Assembly (NCBI RefSeq): GCF_029714205.1
Contig: NZ_CP121648.1
Span: 1,612,001 to 1,676,000, forward strand
DNA: 64,000 bases
DNA from: Methylobacterium sp. CB376
GTDB lineage: Bacteria > Pseudomonadota > Alphaproteobacteria > Rhizobiales > Beijerinckiaceae
Direction of reading: 5' to 3'
A program made the position numbers and the translations under genes. Below the pieces are notes generated by a model that saw nothing but the letters and a program-made list of their open reading frames with translations, was not told where the DNA came from and did not search any database. Below are positions 44,701-52,237 of the stretch, piece by piece; within the stretch, counting starts at the first letter, position 1; every line of letters begins with the position of its first letter.

Positions 44701-47633
44701 ACCGGGCGAGGACCTCGGTCGGTAATGTCCTGCCCGAGCTTAAGCGTCCGGTGCTCAAACCTGCACCGATGACAGACGAAGGTGAGATACTGCATCAGAT
44801 CAAGGGCGTGGGTCCACGCGTTTTTGGCCAGGAACTCCGATGGAGCGCCGTGGGATTCTTCAAGGAAGACGAATCGCAGACAGACCGCTCGGGAGCGGCT
44901 GTCTTCAGGCCGCTGCCGCGCGATCGCGAGACAGAGGTCGAGCGCCAGCCGTATTATCCCGATCCGGCCGCTGTGACTCTGGTTATTGAAGTGTCGGTGC
45001 GCGGCGAGAATCTAGCGTCGGAACCACGCCGCCGCGATGTGAAATCACTACCGCTTTATGCGCGCAATTTCAATGGGCCAGCACCACCCGACTACCCAGA
45101 CGCGATTCCGGTCGTGCTCGACCTTGTGCGTGGGACAGGCTTCGGGCCGCTGATCCAGGTCGAGAACAGAACGGATTACGGCCGCATTCCACATACCCCT
45201 GCCCCCGGCCGATTGATTCCCATTGCCCATGTAAAGGTGACTTTGGGGCCGGGCGAGGAGGCCTTGATCCGGTGCTGGTGCGCGCCGACACAGCAATTTC
45301 TCCAACATATGTTTGCGCTAGGTGGAACGTTGCCTGCCCTAGCAGTAGCGCGGGGTCTGGGGAATGCGAAAAAAACCAGCGGCACTGCGATGAAGGCCAA
45401 CTCGTCCCTGGACATCGATCGCGCATTCACGACTGGAATCGAAGAGCTAACAGCTATTCAGCTGCCGCCCATAAGCGATGTGCGCACTGAGGACGCCACA
45501 GAAGGACAGAGTATCTGGGGGCTTCCGTTTCCTGGACCGGCGCGAATAGCACAACTGGCGGATGCGATTCGAACGCGGATGCTTGAAAGCCCGGTCCCGG
45601 AAATCTCGGCTTATACCGAAATCGAGGCTGTGCATGCCGTCGACCTGCCTCAGCGCGCCCCTGAGGCTCCTGCGGATCGCCCTTGGCGGATGTTGCGCGT
45701 CGCCACAGGCGCGATCGACGCGATTCTGATGAACGAAAACGACTGCTTAAAACAAGACCTGCCCAACAACGCTGTTTGCTCGGTCGAGAACTGGGACGAA
45801 GAGCGCGCAATGCCGGGCGCCGTCGACGTTCTGATCGACGGTTCTCTGATAATCCACGGTCCGAGTACCAAAGCTGTCGAGATATGGGCGAGTGGAGCCG
45901 CCGCGGCGCGCGGGTGGTTCGATGATCCGGAGCGCGGTCGCTCACGAGAAGATCGGGCGCGCGGTTTGTGGCCGAAGCCAGACTCTCAGACCTTTATGAG
46001 TCCCAAGCACCTCTTCGGCTTCGATCCCGCCGATGATGGATCAGTCCAGTTCGAGCTGGAATTCGTCACACTCCTGCGGATCGAGGGCTTCACTCCCGGA
46101 AACGGGCCCGTGCTTCGGCTCGACCTGCTCGATGTGCAACGCAAAGCGTGGGCGCTGGAAAAGAAGGCGAAGCCGGAGGCTGGCGATCCACCCTTGCGGG
46201 CCTTGCGGCCAAAATCCTTCATCGATGCCCAGGCGCGCTATATCCGGCTCTTCGCACTAGCCGTGTCGCGCCATGCTGGCTCTTTGCGGACGCGCTATGA
46301 CGAGCTTCCGGAAGCGCTCACGAAACCAAAAGCTATAACGGCCGACCCGAGAGGTAAAGAGCCGCAGGACAACAGCCCCGTGAATGGCGCTGTCCTGCAC
46401 GCGTGCTGGCTTCCGGCGACCGTTCGCCCGGCGCGGGTTGCTTCGCTGAGCCCGATTCCTTCTTTTTACTGGAGTGACAATACTCCCGCGCCGGCTCACG
46501 CCATGGTGTCTCCGGTTTCTGTTTCGCGGTCGATGTGCGCTCGTGTGCGCGCCAAGCGGCCCTGGTTCTCTTCCGGCGAGGGCGAGCGGCTAGGGATTGT
46601 GATCTGGCCGCCGAATCTCTTTGAGAACAACGTAGGCAACGTTCGCTATGACCAAGTCAGGACACCTCCCGGTGACCGCGCACCGATCGACTTGCGGAAT
46701 TTGCCGCGCGACGGAAGCGAGATCTTAGAGCTGCAGGACGCGGACCTTGGTCCCGGTGGCCCTTGGGTAACCCGGTGGGGCGCCGATCCAGTCCGAGCAC
46801 AGGGTGGGGTTCAGGGATGGCTCCTCTCAAAGGACAACTTTCCGCATGTCATTATGGACGCGGCTAGTCTACGCGGCCCGAGCGAGTCGCATATCAAGGA
46901 CGCCCTTCTGATCAGGGACGTCTTGATGCCCGTTCCAACAGACCGTGAAGTCGCTGAATCGCGAGCGGCGCAGCCACCTGGCGGCTTCATGGCGGTGTCG
47001 CTGATCACCTATGCACCTCGTTTTGATCCAGATCAGGAAATCTGGTATGCTGATATCGAACTCAATCCCTGCGGAGCGGTCTATCCTTTTGTGCGCTTAG
47101 GTCTCGTGCGGTACCAGCCTCATGCGCCACGGGCGGTGCAGGTGTCCGAACCGATCACCGAGTGGGTGCAGATCATGCCGGCCCGCGTCCTAAAGGCAAT
47201 GGCTTACCTCGATGCAGCTGAGAATGCAGTCGTCATCACGGCGACCGTTGAAGGGTCGTCTTCTCCTCCTGGAGACAACAACGGGCATCCCGAATCGTCG
47301 TCGGCGCAAGCGCCGCGGGTTTATTTCACCCTTATCAGGCGCAGACGCGAACAGGGCGATGAGGTGCCAGGTTCCGAGTTGATTTGCCAGGGGCCGAAAC
47401 CGACAGATCCGGACTGCGGATCGCAATGCGCCACTTGGACAGCGAGGTTCAGCGTCGGGGAGGACGAATATCGGGCGCATCTCTGGTCAATTTTCGCCGA
47501 AGAAGTCGATCGCCTACGACCTGCGAGCTATCCTGACGAACCGCGTTACTGTACGCTCAAGGACATGGATTTCGTCGATACCGGCCCGCGATTCGTTGCT
47601 CGTGTGTCGCTGGACCAACTGCGGATAACATAG
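41742..47633 (+). CDS. Giant 1963-residue partner protein
   Basis: Coupled to the 2822-residue gene by ATGA at 41742-41745. No signal peptide is seen (MTEKIPVSVAAQVVAAGIFG). A Cys-rich knot C455-x3-C459-x7-C467-x2-C470-x2-C473 may bind zinc or form disulfides. Most of the protein is beta-rich with repeated Trp/Tyr-containing strands. Residues about 1745-1800 carry a distinctive stretch, VSLITYAPRFDPDQEIWYAD then YPFVRLGLVRYQPHAPRAVQ, a pattern I associate with other giant uncharacterised bacterial proteins. A second Cys group (CQGPKPTDPDCGSQC) lies near the C-terminus. No enzymatic motif was recognised. The co-translation suggests a stoichiometric complex with the larger protein. Confidence 0.75.
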   Translation: MTEKIPVSVAAQVVAAGIFGDRARFTLVLIPIYDKESGQYDLAEWPAEIENKLLRFHSGFEIISLGEHQSWRTKEIFEGSTTKITYEERLRRIGSPDNLDKLMLYWRDVMGGEEGLKALGAALDPKTRSELKDPLDAAWRPKEGSHGQTITPDVHGTGRDKIAKELTLERAAHTAARLKKRLVRTRPEAEASGSVSARLEEWTKNRVGPWPRSQPPLKIEQIVKLAEEVEDWNKLEQSRGRADNLAAARAEYQNATSSKEAVCALVKAHEQLLSRTPLDVAAHFSDNNPSTDVPDPDPKKEAIAAYRLASTTPDFHGGPAEPPKDDETVAFARRRLFTLQANPSLGRLFRFVVDFECPVDVLREKTDAAHSYEETVLDRNPQNSDELPEPVRQYARFLLLRFATVEDSGMKKGSQLWSTAKLRLPQSKDAAAGHFLPCAREEIDTHARNLDEDICGQKCANPNSAACQQCNECEKLAFRELAIADQIDGIIDLGQHWKTEPRYQVVDLDPITAIASEDQKQKRDAEKMLLLAQEADLLPLSVVADLQEDRNGTQRGGGLALIDRWRQRHGIDRFMDSHTQQSRYKSAQDNGTPQNVVLDASDLTAGYKLDVGVRDTGSKVGSKDTKRKRWHTLMHRTVAYYPTKGADRNVPSRDLNGLITSLYPDSAARRDADDAHLQAPAALRDWSLPKIRASVAEEHRTWTTVFMEEVIGVWRGDPLGLHCGVETYPLDHHDLLIDITYNLPTEHALTPPPLRFGWRYHFGLRAVFSGGVSMPLNRALGHYEKSYGGGLIASGIQFRRHERIEAPTIAVPDWMFGTLVGEKTHSKVLLKGRFPVPQAGRMIVRSLNDDGNRRIAGLQDRSKDETLPGIGFDRRIVMAPSVSLDFAALHDAFRGKTGRDIERDIRMVEPRVLRDPHDDRDYDTHKVHGETEQVEYVPVSEPDPDGAPRPVWGAVRVAWRQRVVTSRPRGGLRGIDYRAAWGGFPVYRARTSVGNVLPELKRPVLKPAPMTDEGEILHQIKGVGPRVFGQELRWSAVGFFKEDESQTDRSGAAVFRPLPRDRETEVERQPYYPDPAAVTLVIEVSVRGENLASEPRRRDVKSLPLYARNFNGPAPPDYPDAIPVVLDLVRGTGFGPLIQVENRTDYGRIPHTPAPGRLIPIAHVKVTLGPGEEALIRCWCAPTQQFLQHMFALGGTLPALAVARGLGNAKKTSGTAMKANSSLDIDRAFTTGIEELTAIQLPPISDVRTEDATEGQSIWGLPFPGPARIAQLADAIRTRMLESPVPEISAYTEIEAVHAVDLPQRAPEAPADRPWRMLRVATGAIDAILMNENDCLKQDLPNNAVCSVENWDEERAMPGAVDVLIDGSLIIHGPSTKAVEIWASGAAAARGWFDDPERGRSREDRARGLWPKPDSQTFMSPKHLFGFDPADDGSVQFELEFVTLLRIEGFTPGNGPVLRLDLLDVQRKAWALEKKAKPEAGDPPLRALRPKSFIDAQARYIRLFALAVSRHAGSLRTRYDELPEALTKPKAITADPRGKEPQDNSPVNGAVLHACWLPATVRPARVASLSPIPSFYWSDNTPAPAHAMVSPVSVSRSMCARVRAKRPWFSSGEGERLGIVIWPPNLFENNVGNVRYDQVRTPPGDRAPIDLRNLPRDGSEILELQDADLGPGGPWVTRWGADPVRAQGGVQGWLLSKDNFPHVIMDAASLRGPSESHIKDALLIRDVLMPVPTDREVAESRAAQPPGGFMAVSLITYAPRFDPDQEIWYADIELNPCGAVYPFVRLGLVRYQPHAPRAVQVSEPITEWVQIMPARVLKAMAYLDAAENAVVITATVEGSSSPPGDNNGHPESSSAQAPRVYFTLIRRRREQGDEVPGSELICQGPKPTDPDCGSQCATWTARFSVGEDEYRAHLWSIFAEEVDRLRPASYPDEPRYCTLKDMDFVDTGPRFVARVSLDQLRIT

Positions 47634-47686
47634 CTTATCCCTGTGCTCGCTTAAGGCCCTACTGAGGACGGATATGGAGAAGCCCC

Positions 47687-47995
47687 ATGAAACAGATCTG
47701 CGCGATGTGCGGCCTGGTTTTTGGAGTTATGCTGATTAGCACCGAGAACTCTCAGGCTGTTGATTGGATGCTCAGAGTCGAAACGAGCAATCGGGCTTGC
47801 CACGTGCAACTCAAGACGGCGGCGCCGATCGGCGAGGATTTCAAAGGACCGTTCTCGTCTCGTAAACGAGCCTGCCAGGAAGCTGCGAGTCAGTATGATA
47901 GAACATTATCCGATCAGTCGAAGTGCTGGACTTACGGTCGAGGAACTGTATCCGGATGTGGCGATGAAGAGATTACATTGCCTCCGAGAGGCTGA
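47687..47995 (+). CDS. Small exported Cys-containing protein
   Basis: A 102-residue protein with GGAG six bases before the ATG and a Sec signal peptide (MKQICAMCGLVFGVMLISTE, cleavage probably after the NSQA at residues 22-25). The mature part has four Cys (ACHVQL, RACQEAA, SKCWTYG, SGCGDE), suggesting two disulfides in the periplasm or outside. It begins 53 bases after the giant partner gene and is probably in the same transcript. No family recognised. Confidence 0.65.
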   Translation: MKQICAMCGLVFGVMLISTENSQAVDWMLRVETSNRACHVQLKTAAPIGEDFKGPFSSRKRACQEAASQYDRTLSDQSKCWTYGRGTVSGCGDEEITLPPRG

Positions 47996-48164
47996 GCCAA
48001 GCGATATCGGCCAAGCGATACGGTCAAGACCAGTTAGGGTGGAGCCTAAATACACCCTATGATTAGACCCAATAGAGGTGCGTTGGCGGCATTTCCGGCG
48101 TAAGGAAGTGTTTTCAGGCTTCGGCGCTGAGGGCTTGCGTGGTCGGACAGGTCGAGGGCAGCAG

Positions 48165-48270
48165 TATTATCGGTACGGCTGTTCAAGTGAAGTTTGACGA
48201 GGCGCGTGGTGACGTCAGCCATGTGCGCCTGCGGCTCGACGCCATTCAGCTTATGATAACGACGCGCCAA
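48165..48270 (-). pseudogene. C-terminal fragment of an IS66 TnpC transposase
   Basis: The minus-strand reading ARRYHKLNGVEPQAHMADVT and TRLVKLHLNSRTD corresponds to the end of IS66 transposases (KLNGVDPQAWLADVLARI). Only about 35 residues remain. It may come from the same IS66 copy as the plus-strand genes just downstream, rearranged, or from another copy. Confidence 0.55.
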
Positions 48271-48547
48271 GATGCTGACGCATCGGGCTGCTGATCGATC
48301 TCAATTGTCGCCAAGCCTTTGGCTTGGCGAAAATTTGAAAGCGGAACCAACGGTCATTTGCAACGCCCGTTGGCATGAGACCTCACATGAGGAGACCTCT
48401 GTCTTTCGGCCTCGTGGCCGGGCTTCGCCTGCTCACGCTGCTCCTTGCGATTGGTCGAGGGCGGCTCGGAGGTAATCGTCGTCTTGGAGGCACCTTTCGG
48501 CCGCTCGGCTGAGCGTGGGATACGGAGCGGGTGGGGAGCTCCGTCCT

Positions 48548-48967
48548 ATGTCGATGTCAGGGCGTATGGCTATGTCGGAGCCGGTGCGGCGCCTGGAGCT
48601 GTTCACCGGGACCGGACGGCGGCGGACGTGGTCAGAGGCGGAGAAGGCCGCCATCGTCGCTGAGAGTGAGGCGTCCCACACCTCAATCAGCGCCGTGGCA
48701 CGCCGGCATGGATTGAGCGCCTCGCAGCTGTTCACGTGGCGGCGCTTGGCGCGTCAGGCGATGACGGCCGAGCTGCAGTTCGTGCCGGCCGTGCTGGTGC
48801 CGGACCGGCCGGCACTGGCGCACGTCGAGGCGAGCGTCCGTCCACCTCGATGCGCCGCCTTCGCGGGGATCGAGATCGCGGTGGCGGGCGCGACGGTGCG
48901 GGTCGGGCCGGAGGCGAGCGAGGCTCAGATCGCGGCAGTGATCCGGGCGCTGAAGGCCCCGGCATGA
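48548..48967 (+). CDS. tnpA: IS66 accessory protein TnpA
   Basis: A 139-residue IS66 OrfA-type protein: LFTGTGRRRTWSEAEKAAIV, then the helix-turn-helix SISAVARRHGLSASQLFTWR and RLARQAM. The C-terminal EIAVAGATVRVGPEASEAQI with VIRALKA is the usual tail. The start could be any of several in-frame ATGs between 48548 and 48572. Its stop overlaps the tnpB start (ATGA). Confidence 0.85.
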   Translation: MSMSGRMAMSEPVRRLELFTGTGRRRTWSEAEKAAIVAESEASHTSISAVARRHGLSASQLFTWRRLARQAMTAELQFVPAVLVPDRPALAHVEASVRPPRCAAFAGIEIAVAGATVRVGPEASEAQIAAVIRALKAPA

Positions 48968-49320
48968 TCGGGCCCTCCGGCGTGGTCCGCATCATGCTGG
49001 CGACGCGGCCGGTGGACTTCCGCAAGGGCGCTGATGGGCTAGCCGTGCTGGTGCGCGACGCCTTGGGCACCGATCCGTTCTCCGGCACCGTTTACGTGTT
49101 CCGCTTGAAACGAGCGGACAGGGTCAAGCTTCTGTTCTGGGATGGGAGTGGCGTGGTCCTCGTGGCCAAGCGTCTGGAGGCCGGCCAGTTCTGCTGGCCC
49201 AGGATCGAGGACGGCGTCGTGCGGCTCACGGCGGCCCAGCTCTCCGCGCTCCTGGAAGGGCTGAACTGGAAGCGCGTGCACGAGGCCCATAAGGTGACCG
49301 TGCCGAGGGTGGCAGGGTAA
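48964..49320 (+). CDS. tnpB: IS66 Orf2 family protein TnpB
   Basis: A 118-residue IS66 TnpB. The family pattern is complete: RIMLATRPVDFRKGADGLAV, LGTDPFSGTVYVFRLKRADR, VKLLFWDGSGVVLVAKRLEA and FCWPRIEDGVVRLTAAQLSA. Its start overlaps tnpA by ATGA, the normal IS66 arrangement. The biochemical role is unclear even in the family, though it is needed for transposition. The downstream tnpC is truncated, so the element is not autonomous. Confidence 0.9.
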   Translation: MIGPSGVVRIMLATRPVDFRKGADGLAVLVRDALGTDPFSGTVYVFRLKRADRVKLLFWDGSGVVLVAKRLEAGQFCWPRIEDGVVRLTAAQLSALLEGLNWKRVHEAHKVTVPRVAG

Positions 49321-49389
49321 ACAAAAAGAGCTGGGAGCGCAGGTCCGCCACGCTGGTAAGTAGCTGATGGATCTGCTCTAATCGGCTTC

Positions 49390-49731
49390 GTGGCTGCCTC
49401 TGCTTCACCCTCGCCCGACGATCCCGAGACGCTCAAGGCGCTGCTGGCCGAGGAGCGGGCCGAGAACGAGCGGTTGCGCCAGATCATCAAGGCCATGCAG
49501 CGTCACCGCTTCGGGCGCCGCGCCGAGAGCCTGCCCGAGGACCAACTCCTGCTCGGTCTGGAGGAGGCCGAGCAGGTCGAGGCCGCTGGCCACGCCCGTT
49601 CCTCGATGATGCTTGGCGCAGGCCCAAACCTGACGCCGTTGACTTCAATCACCAACATTCTGAGGGACGACCACCCGACCTCAAGCGGTCAGGTGTTCAG
49701 CGCGCCCGTTACATCATCTAGGTTCCGCTAA
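49390..49731 (+). pseudogene. tnpC: Truncated IS66 transposase TnpC
   Basis: It starts at GTG 49390 and keeps only the N-terminal coiled coil: PDDPETLKALLAEERAENER, LRQIIKAMQRHRFGRRAESL and PEDQLLLGLEEAEQVEAA. After about residue 67 the reading is unrelated sequence to a stop at 49729-49731. The zinc and DDE domains are missing, indicating deletion or insertion at about 49590. Confidence 0.8.
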
Positions 49732-49772
49732 AGCGCGTAATTGCTGAACATTAAGATTAGTGTCGTTTTGGT

Positions 49773-50285
49773 CTATCCGGGCCGTCTTCGGCAAGCTGTC
49801 AAGAACCGTACAACAGCCCCCCGCGCGCCGCGAACGCCCCAGGTTGTAGGTCGCTCAACAGATCCGCTCAATTGGATGGGCGACCCTGTGCGTAAAACGA
49901 TGAACACTGGGTCTCTGCTTTTGACTCTTGTCACAAGCTCCGTTCCAAGCGTCATTTCGTAATCGATACTTCTCTCGGACACTCCTCGTAGGCGAGCCAC
50001 GTGGTGCCCGCTCTTCATACGAAGTCTAACATTTTCACCCTTTCCATTGCCGACCTGCTCCGCAGCTCCAACTCTTAAATCTATCTTGTCCAAGTTCCGA
50101 CAGCGCGCTCTAAAGCTGGCATCGCTCTCGGGCTCGTCTGAGCGAGCCTCCAATTGGGGGTAGCGGCCTGGTGGAGTGGTCCATCTCAAAGCTGCACTCG
50201 CATTAAGCGGCCAGCATGATGCGATAGCTAGAACTGCGAGCAGCAGCCTATTTTCTAGTTTGAATTTTGCGGACGAGGATGCCAT
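49773..50285 (-). CDS. Exported hypothetical protein
   Basis: A 170-residue protein with a Sec signal peptide (KLENRLLLAVLAIASCWPLN, cleavage likely after ASA) and AGGGAG about seven bases before the ATG. The mature part is basic (KSGHHVARLRGVSERS) and has one Cys near position 62 and another near the C-terminus, perhaps a disulfide. No family was recognised. It stands alone between IS66 and IS630 remnants, in DNA less GC-rich than the IS genes. Confidence 0.55.
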   Translation of the reverse strand: MASSSAKFKLENRLLLAVLAIASCWPLNASAALRWTTPPGRYPQLEARSDEPESDASFRARCRNLDKIDLRVGAAEQVGNGKGENVRLRMKSGHHVARLRGVSERSIDYEMTLGTELVTRVKSRDPVFIVLRTGSPIQLSGSVERPTTWGVRGARGAVVRFLTACRRRPG

Positions 50286-51011
50286 GTGTCATCTCCCTGG
50301 ATTGCCCGATCCGACCCGTCGCCCTTATCCTGAATCGGACGTGCAGATTGCTAGCGTCCTATAACTAATTCGTTCATTTTGATAATTCGTAGGCTTATTC
50401 ATCCATTCCCGTTAATTTCTTATACTTGCTCATCGGCCGGGCACGTTGATGTACCGCGTGTAATTACGCATTATCATTGATTAAATTCCGCCTCGGATGA
50501 GCACACCTCAACCCGCTTTCCCCTGGCGTCATTGGGCCGGTCATGGTCGAAAGTATCACCCAGATCCTAATGAGGTGTCGTTGCTCCGGTCGTGGGCTCG
50601 GATCGTTCAACGTTCGGGTCTGCGGCCTCAGCCCTGGAAGTTACCTCGACCATGCAGGCGGCAAGCGAGTTTTAAGCATCAAGCCTACGAGGAAAATCAA
50701 GAGAGACGCCAGCCCACATGCACGCAGCCAAGTTTATTATGTTCGCGGATATTTTCGAGTAATGCTGCTCATGATTTGTCTTACGGGCTGGGGCCCCATG
50801 TCAAGGGGGGAACGAGCCAAGCGATGCAGACCGCCTATATAAGAGCCTCTATCCAAGCCGTCCTCTCCCCTGCGATCTCAATTGGTTAGCAGGCGCGAAG
50901 GGCAGTTGTGTTAGGAGCTCTAATACCGCCGCGCTTCGCCGGTGACTCGAACGTGAGTTGGTTGTGAGGCGCGTCCGTGCTGGCCTGCTGCGCGTGCACC
51001 AGGAGGCCGCC
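50286..51011. other. Long gap upstream of IS630
   Basis: About 725 bp with no gene I would defend. The part nearest 50285 should hold the promoter of the divergent exported protein and is AT-rich at about 50360-50490. Frames between 50497 and 50889 show no family pattern or ribosome-binding site. The right end includes the IS630 end, whose inverted repeat I could not fix. Confidence 0.35.
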
Positions 51012-51915
51012 ATGGCACGACCGGGCCTAACGATCGGCACCGACCTTGCGAGCCCCGCCGAGTTGCGTCGCTTGGCTCGGCGCGAGCCCCGCCGACGCAC
51101 GATGCAGCGCCTCCTGGCCGTGGCCAACGCGCTGGAAGGCATGAGCCGCGCCGACGCGGCCCGGGCGGCCGGGATGGAGCGGCAGGCCCTGCGCGACGCA
51201 GTGATCCGGTTCAATGCCGCGGGGCTGGCCGGGCTGGTGGATCGTCCGCACGGCCACAGGCGAGAGATCCTCAGCGAGGGCGAGCAGGCGGTGCTGGTGC
51301 ATCGGATCCTGGTCGGGCCCGATCCCGAGCGAGGGGAGCCGTCGAGCTGGACTCTGCCAGACCTCTGCCGCTTCATCGAGGAGCGGTTCGACAAGACCAT
51401 GTGCCCGCAATCCATGTCGCGGGTCGTGCGTCGGCTCGGCCTGTCGAAGCAGAAGGCCAGGCCCGTTCACCCCAAGCGGGACGCCCGCGCCGCGGCCGCC
51501 TTCGCCAAAGGGGGCTTCGCACCGCCCTAGCGGCGGCAGCCGCAGCCCATCCGGACCAGACACTGGCACTCTGGTTCATGGACGAGGCCCGTGTCGGTCA
51601 GAAAGGCCGGACCGGTCATCGCTGGTGGATCCGTGGCCAGCGCCCGCCCGGGCTGTGCGACAAGCGCTTCGCTTCGGCCTACATCTTCGCGGCCGTGCGG
51701 CCCGCCACCGGTGAGGACTTCGCCCTCGTGCTGCCGCGCGTCTGCACTCAAGCCATGGACCGCTTCCTGGCTGACTTCGCCGCCGCCCTTCCGTCCGACA
51801 CCCACGCTGTCCTGGTGCTGGATGGCGCGGGCTGGCACGACCCGCGCGCGGTCACGCTCCCGCCTAACCTCACCCTCGTTGCCGATGCCCTTCGGCGCTT
51901 GATCCGGCGGTCCCC
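51012..51915 (+). pseudogene. IS630-family transposase, frameshifted and 3'-truncated
   Basis: The first frame (ATG 51012) has the DNA-binding part: IGTDLASPAELRRLARREPR, RADAARAAGMERQALRDAVI and MCPQSMSRVVRRLGLSKQKA. At AAAGGGGGC near 51510 reading must slip by -1 to continue LRTALAAAAAAHPDQTLALW, FMDEARVGQKGRTGHRWWIR (first Asp) and AVLVLDGAGWHDPRA (second Asp). The final Glu segment is replaced by unrelated sequence after about 51900. IS630 elements often use programmed frameshifting, so the slip alone may not be damage; the truncation is. Confidence 0.8.
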
Positions 51916-52132
51916 ACCCCGCCTGATTAGCGGTGGAGGCTCGGAGCCCGTGAGGGGCCTGGCATGTCCGGCGATACGGCGTGATCAGGTCGTCAGCAGA
52001 ATGGCTGTGCGAGAGGAGAAACTCGGAAACGAACTGCGGGGTATTCCGCGTGTCACACAGGCGTGCTACACACGACGTATTCAGGGACTCGCTAAAGCCT
52101 TGATCTGATTGACATTATCCGGAGAGACGTCC

Positions 52133-52158
52133 AGTCCTCTCCTGGGCACCAACCACTC
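52133..52158 (+). other. Attachment-site repeat, copy A (tRNA-Leu 3'-end-like)
   Basis: A 26-bp sequence identical to 60639-60664. Its first 19 bases, AGTCCTCTCCTGGGCACCA, read as the end of a tRNA: last T-loop bases, T-stem strand CCTCT, acceptor strand CCTGGGC, A, CCA, as in alphaproteobacterial tRNA-Leu. Past it both copies can form the hairpin AACCACT/AGTGGTT with different loops. No tRNA body precedes it. An integrase starts 80 bases downstream. Confidence 0.75.
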
Positions 52159-52237
52159 GCTAAGTGGTTGAGCCTCCCCAAGCATTGTAATCTGAATGGG
52201 TTAGCTGGCATCTGACTGTTCAACAGATGCGTTCAAC

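Noticed and set aside
31396..47995. Contractile injection or type VI secretion cluster
   Set aside because: No sheath, tube, baseplate, VgrG or ClpV-like genes are present; only the size and the amidase-like neighbours suggested it.
50497..50889. 130-codon frame in the gap before IS630
   Set aside because: No ribosome-binding site, unusual composition and no resemblance to any family; treated as non-coding.
52141..52175. Hairpin AACCACT/AGTGGTT after att copy A as an intrinsic terminator
   Set aside because: No T-run follows and the hairpin is shared by both att copies, so it is more likely part of the attachment region.
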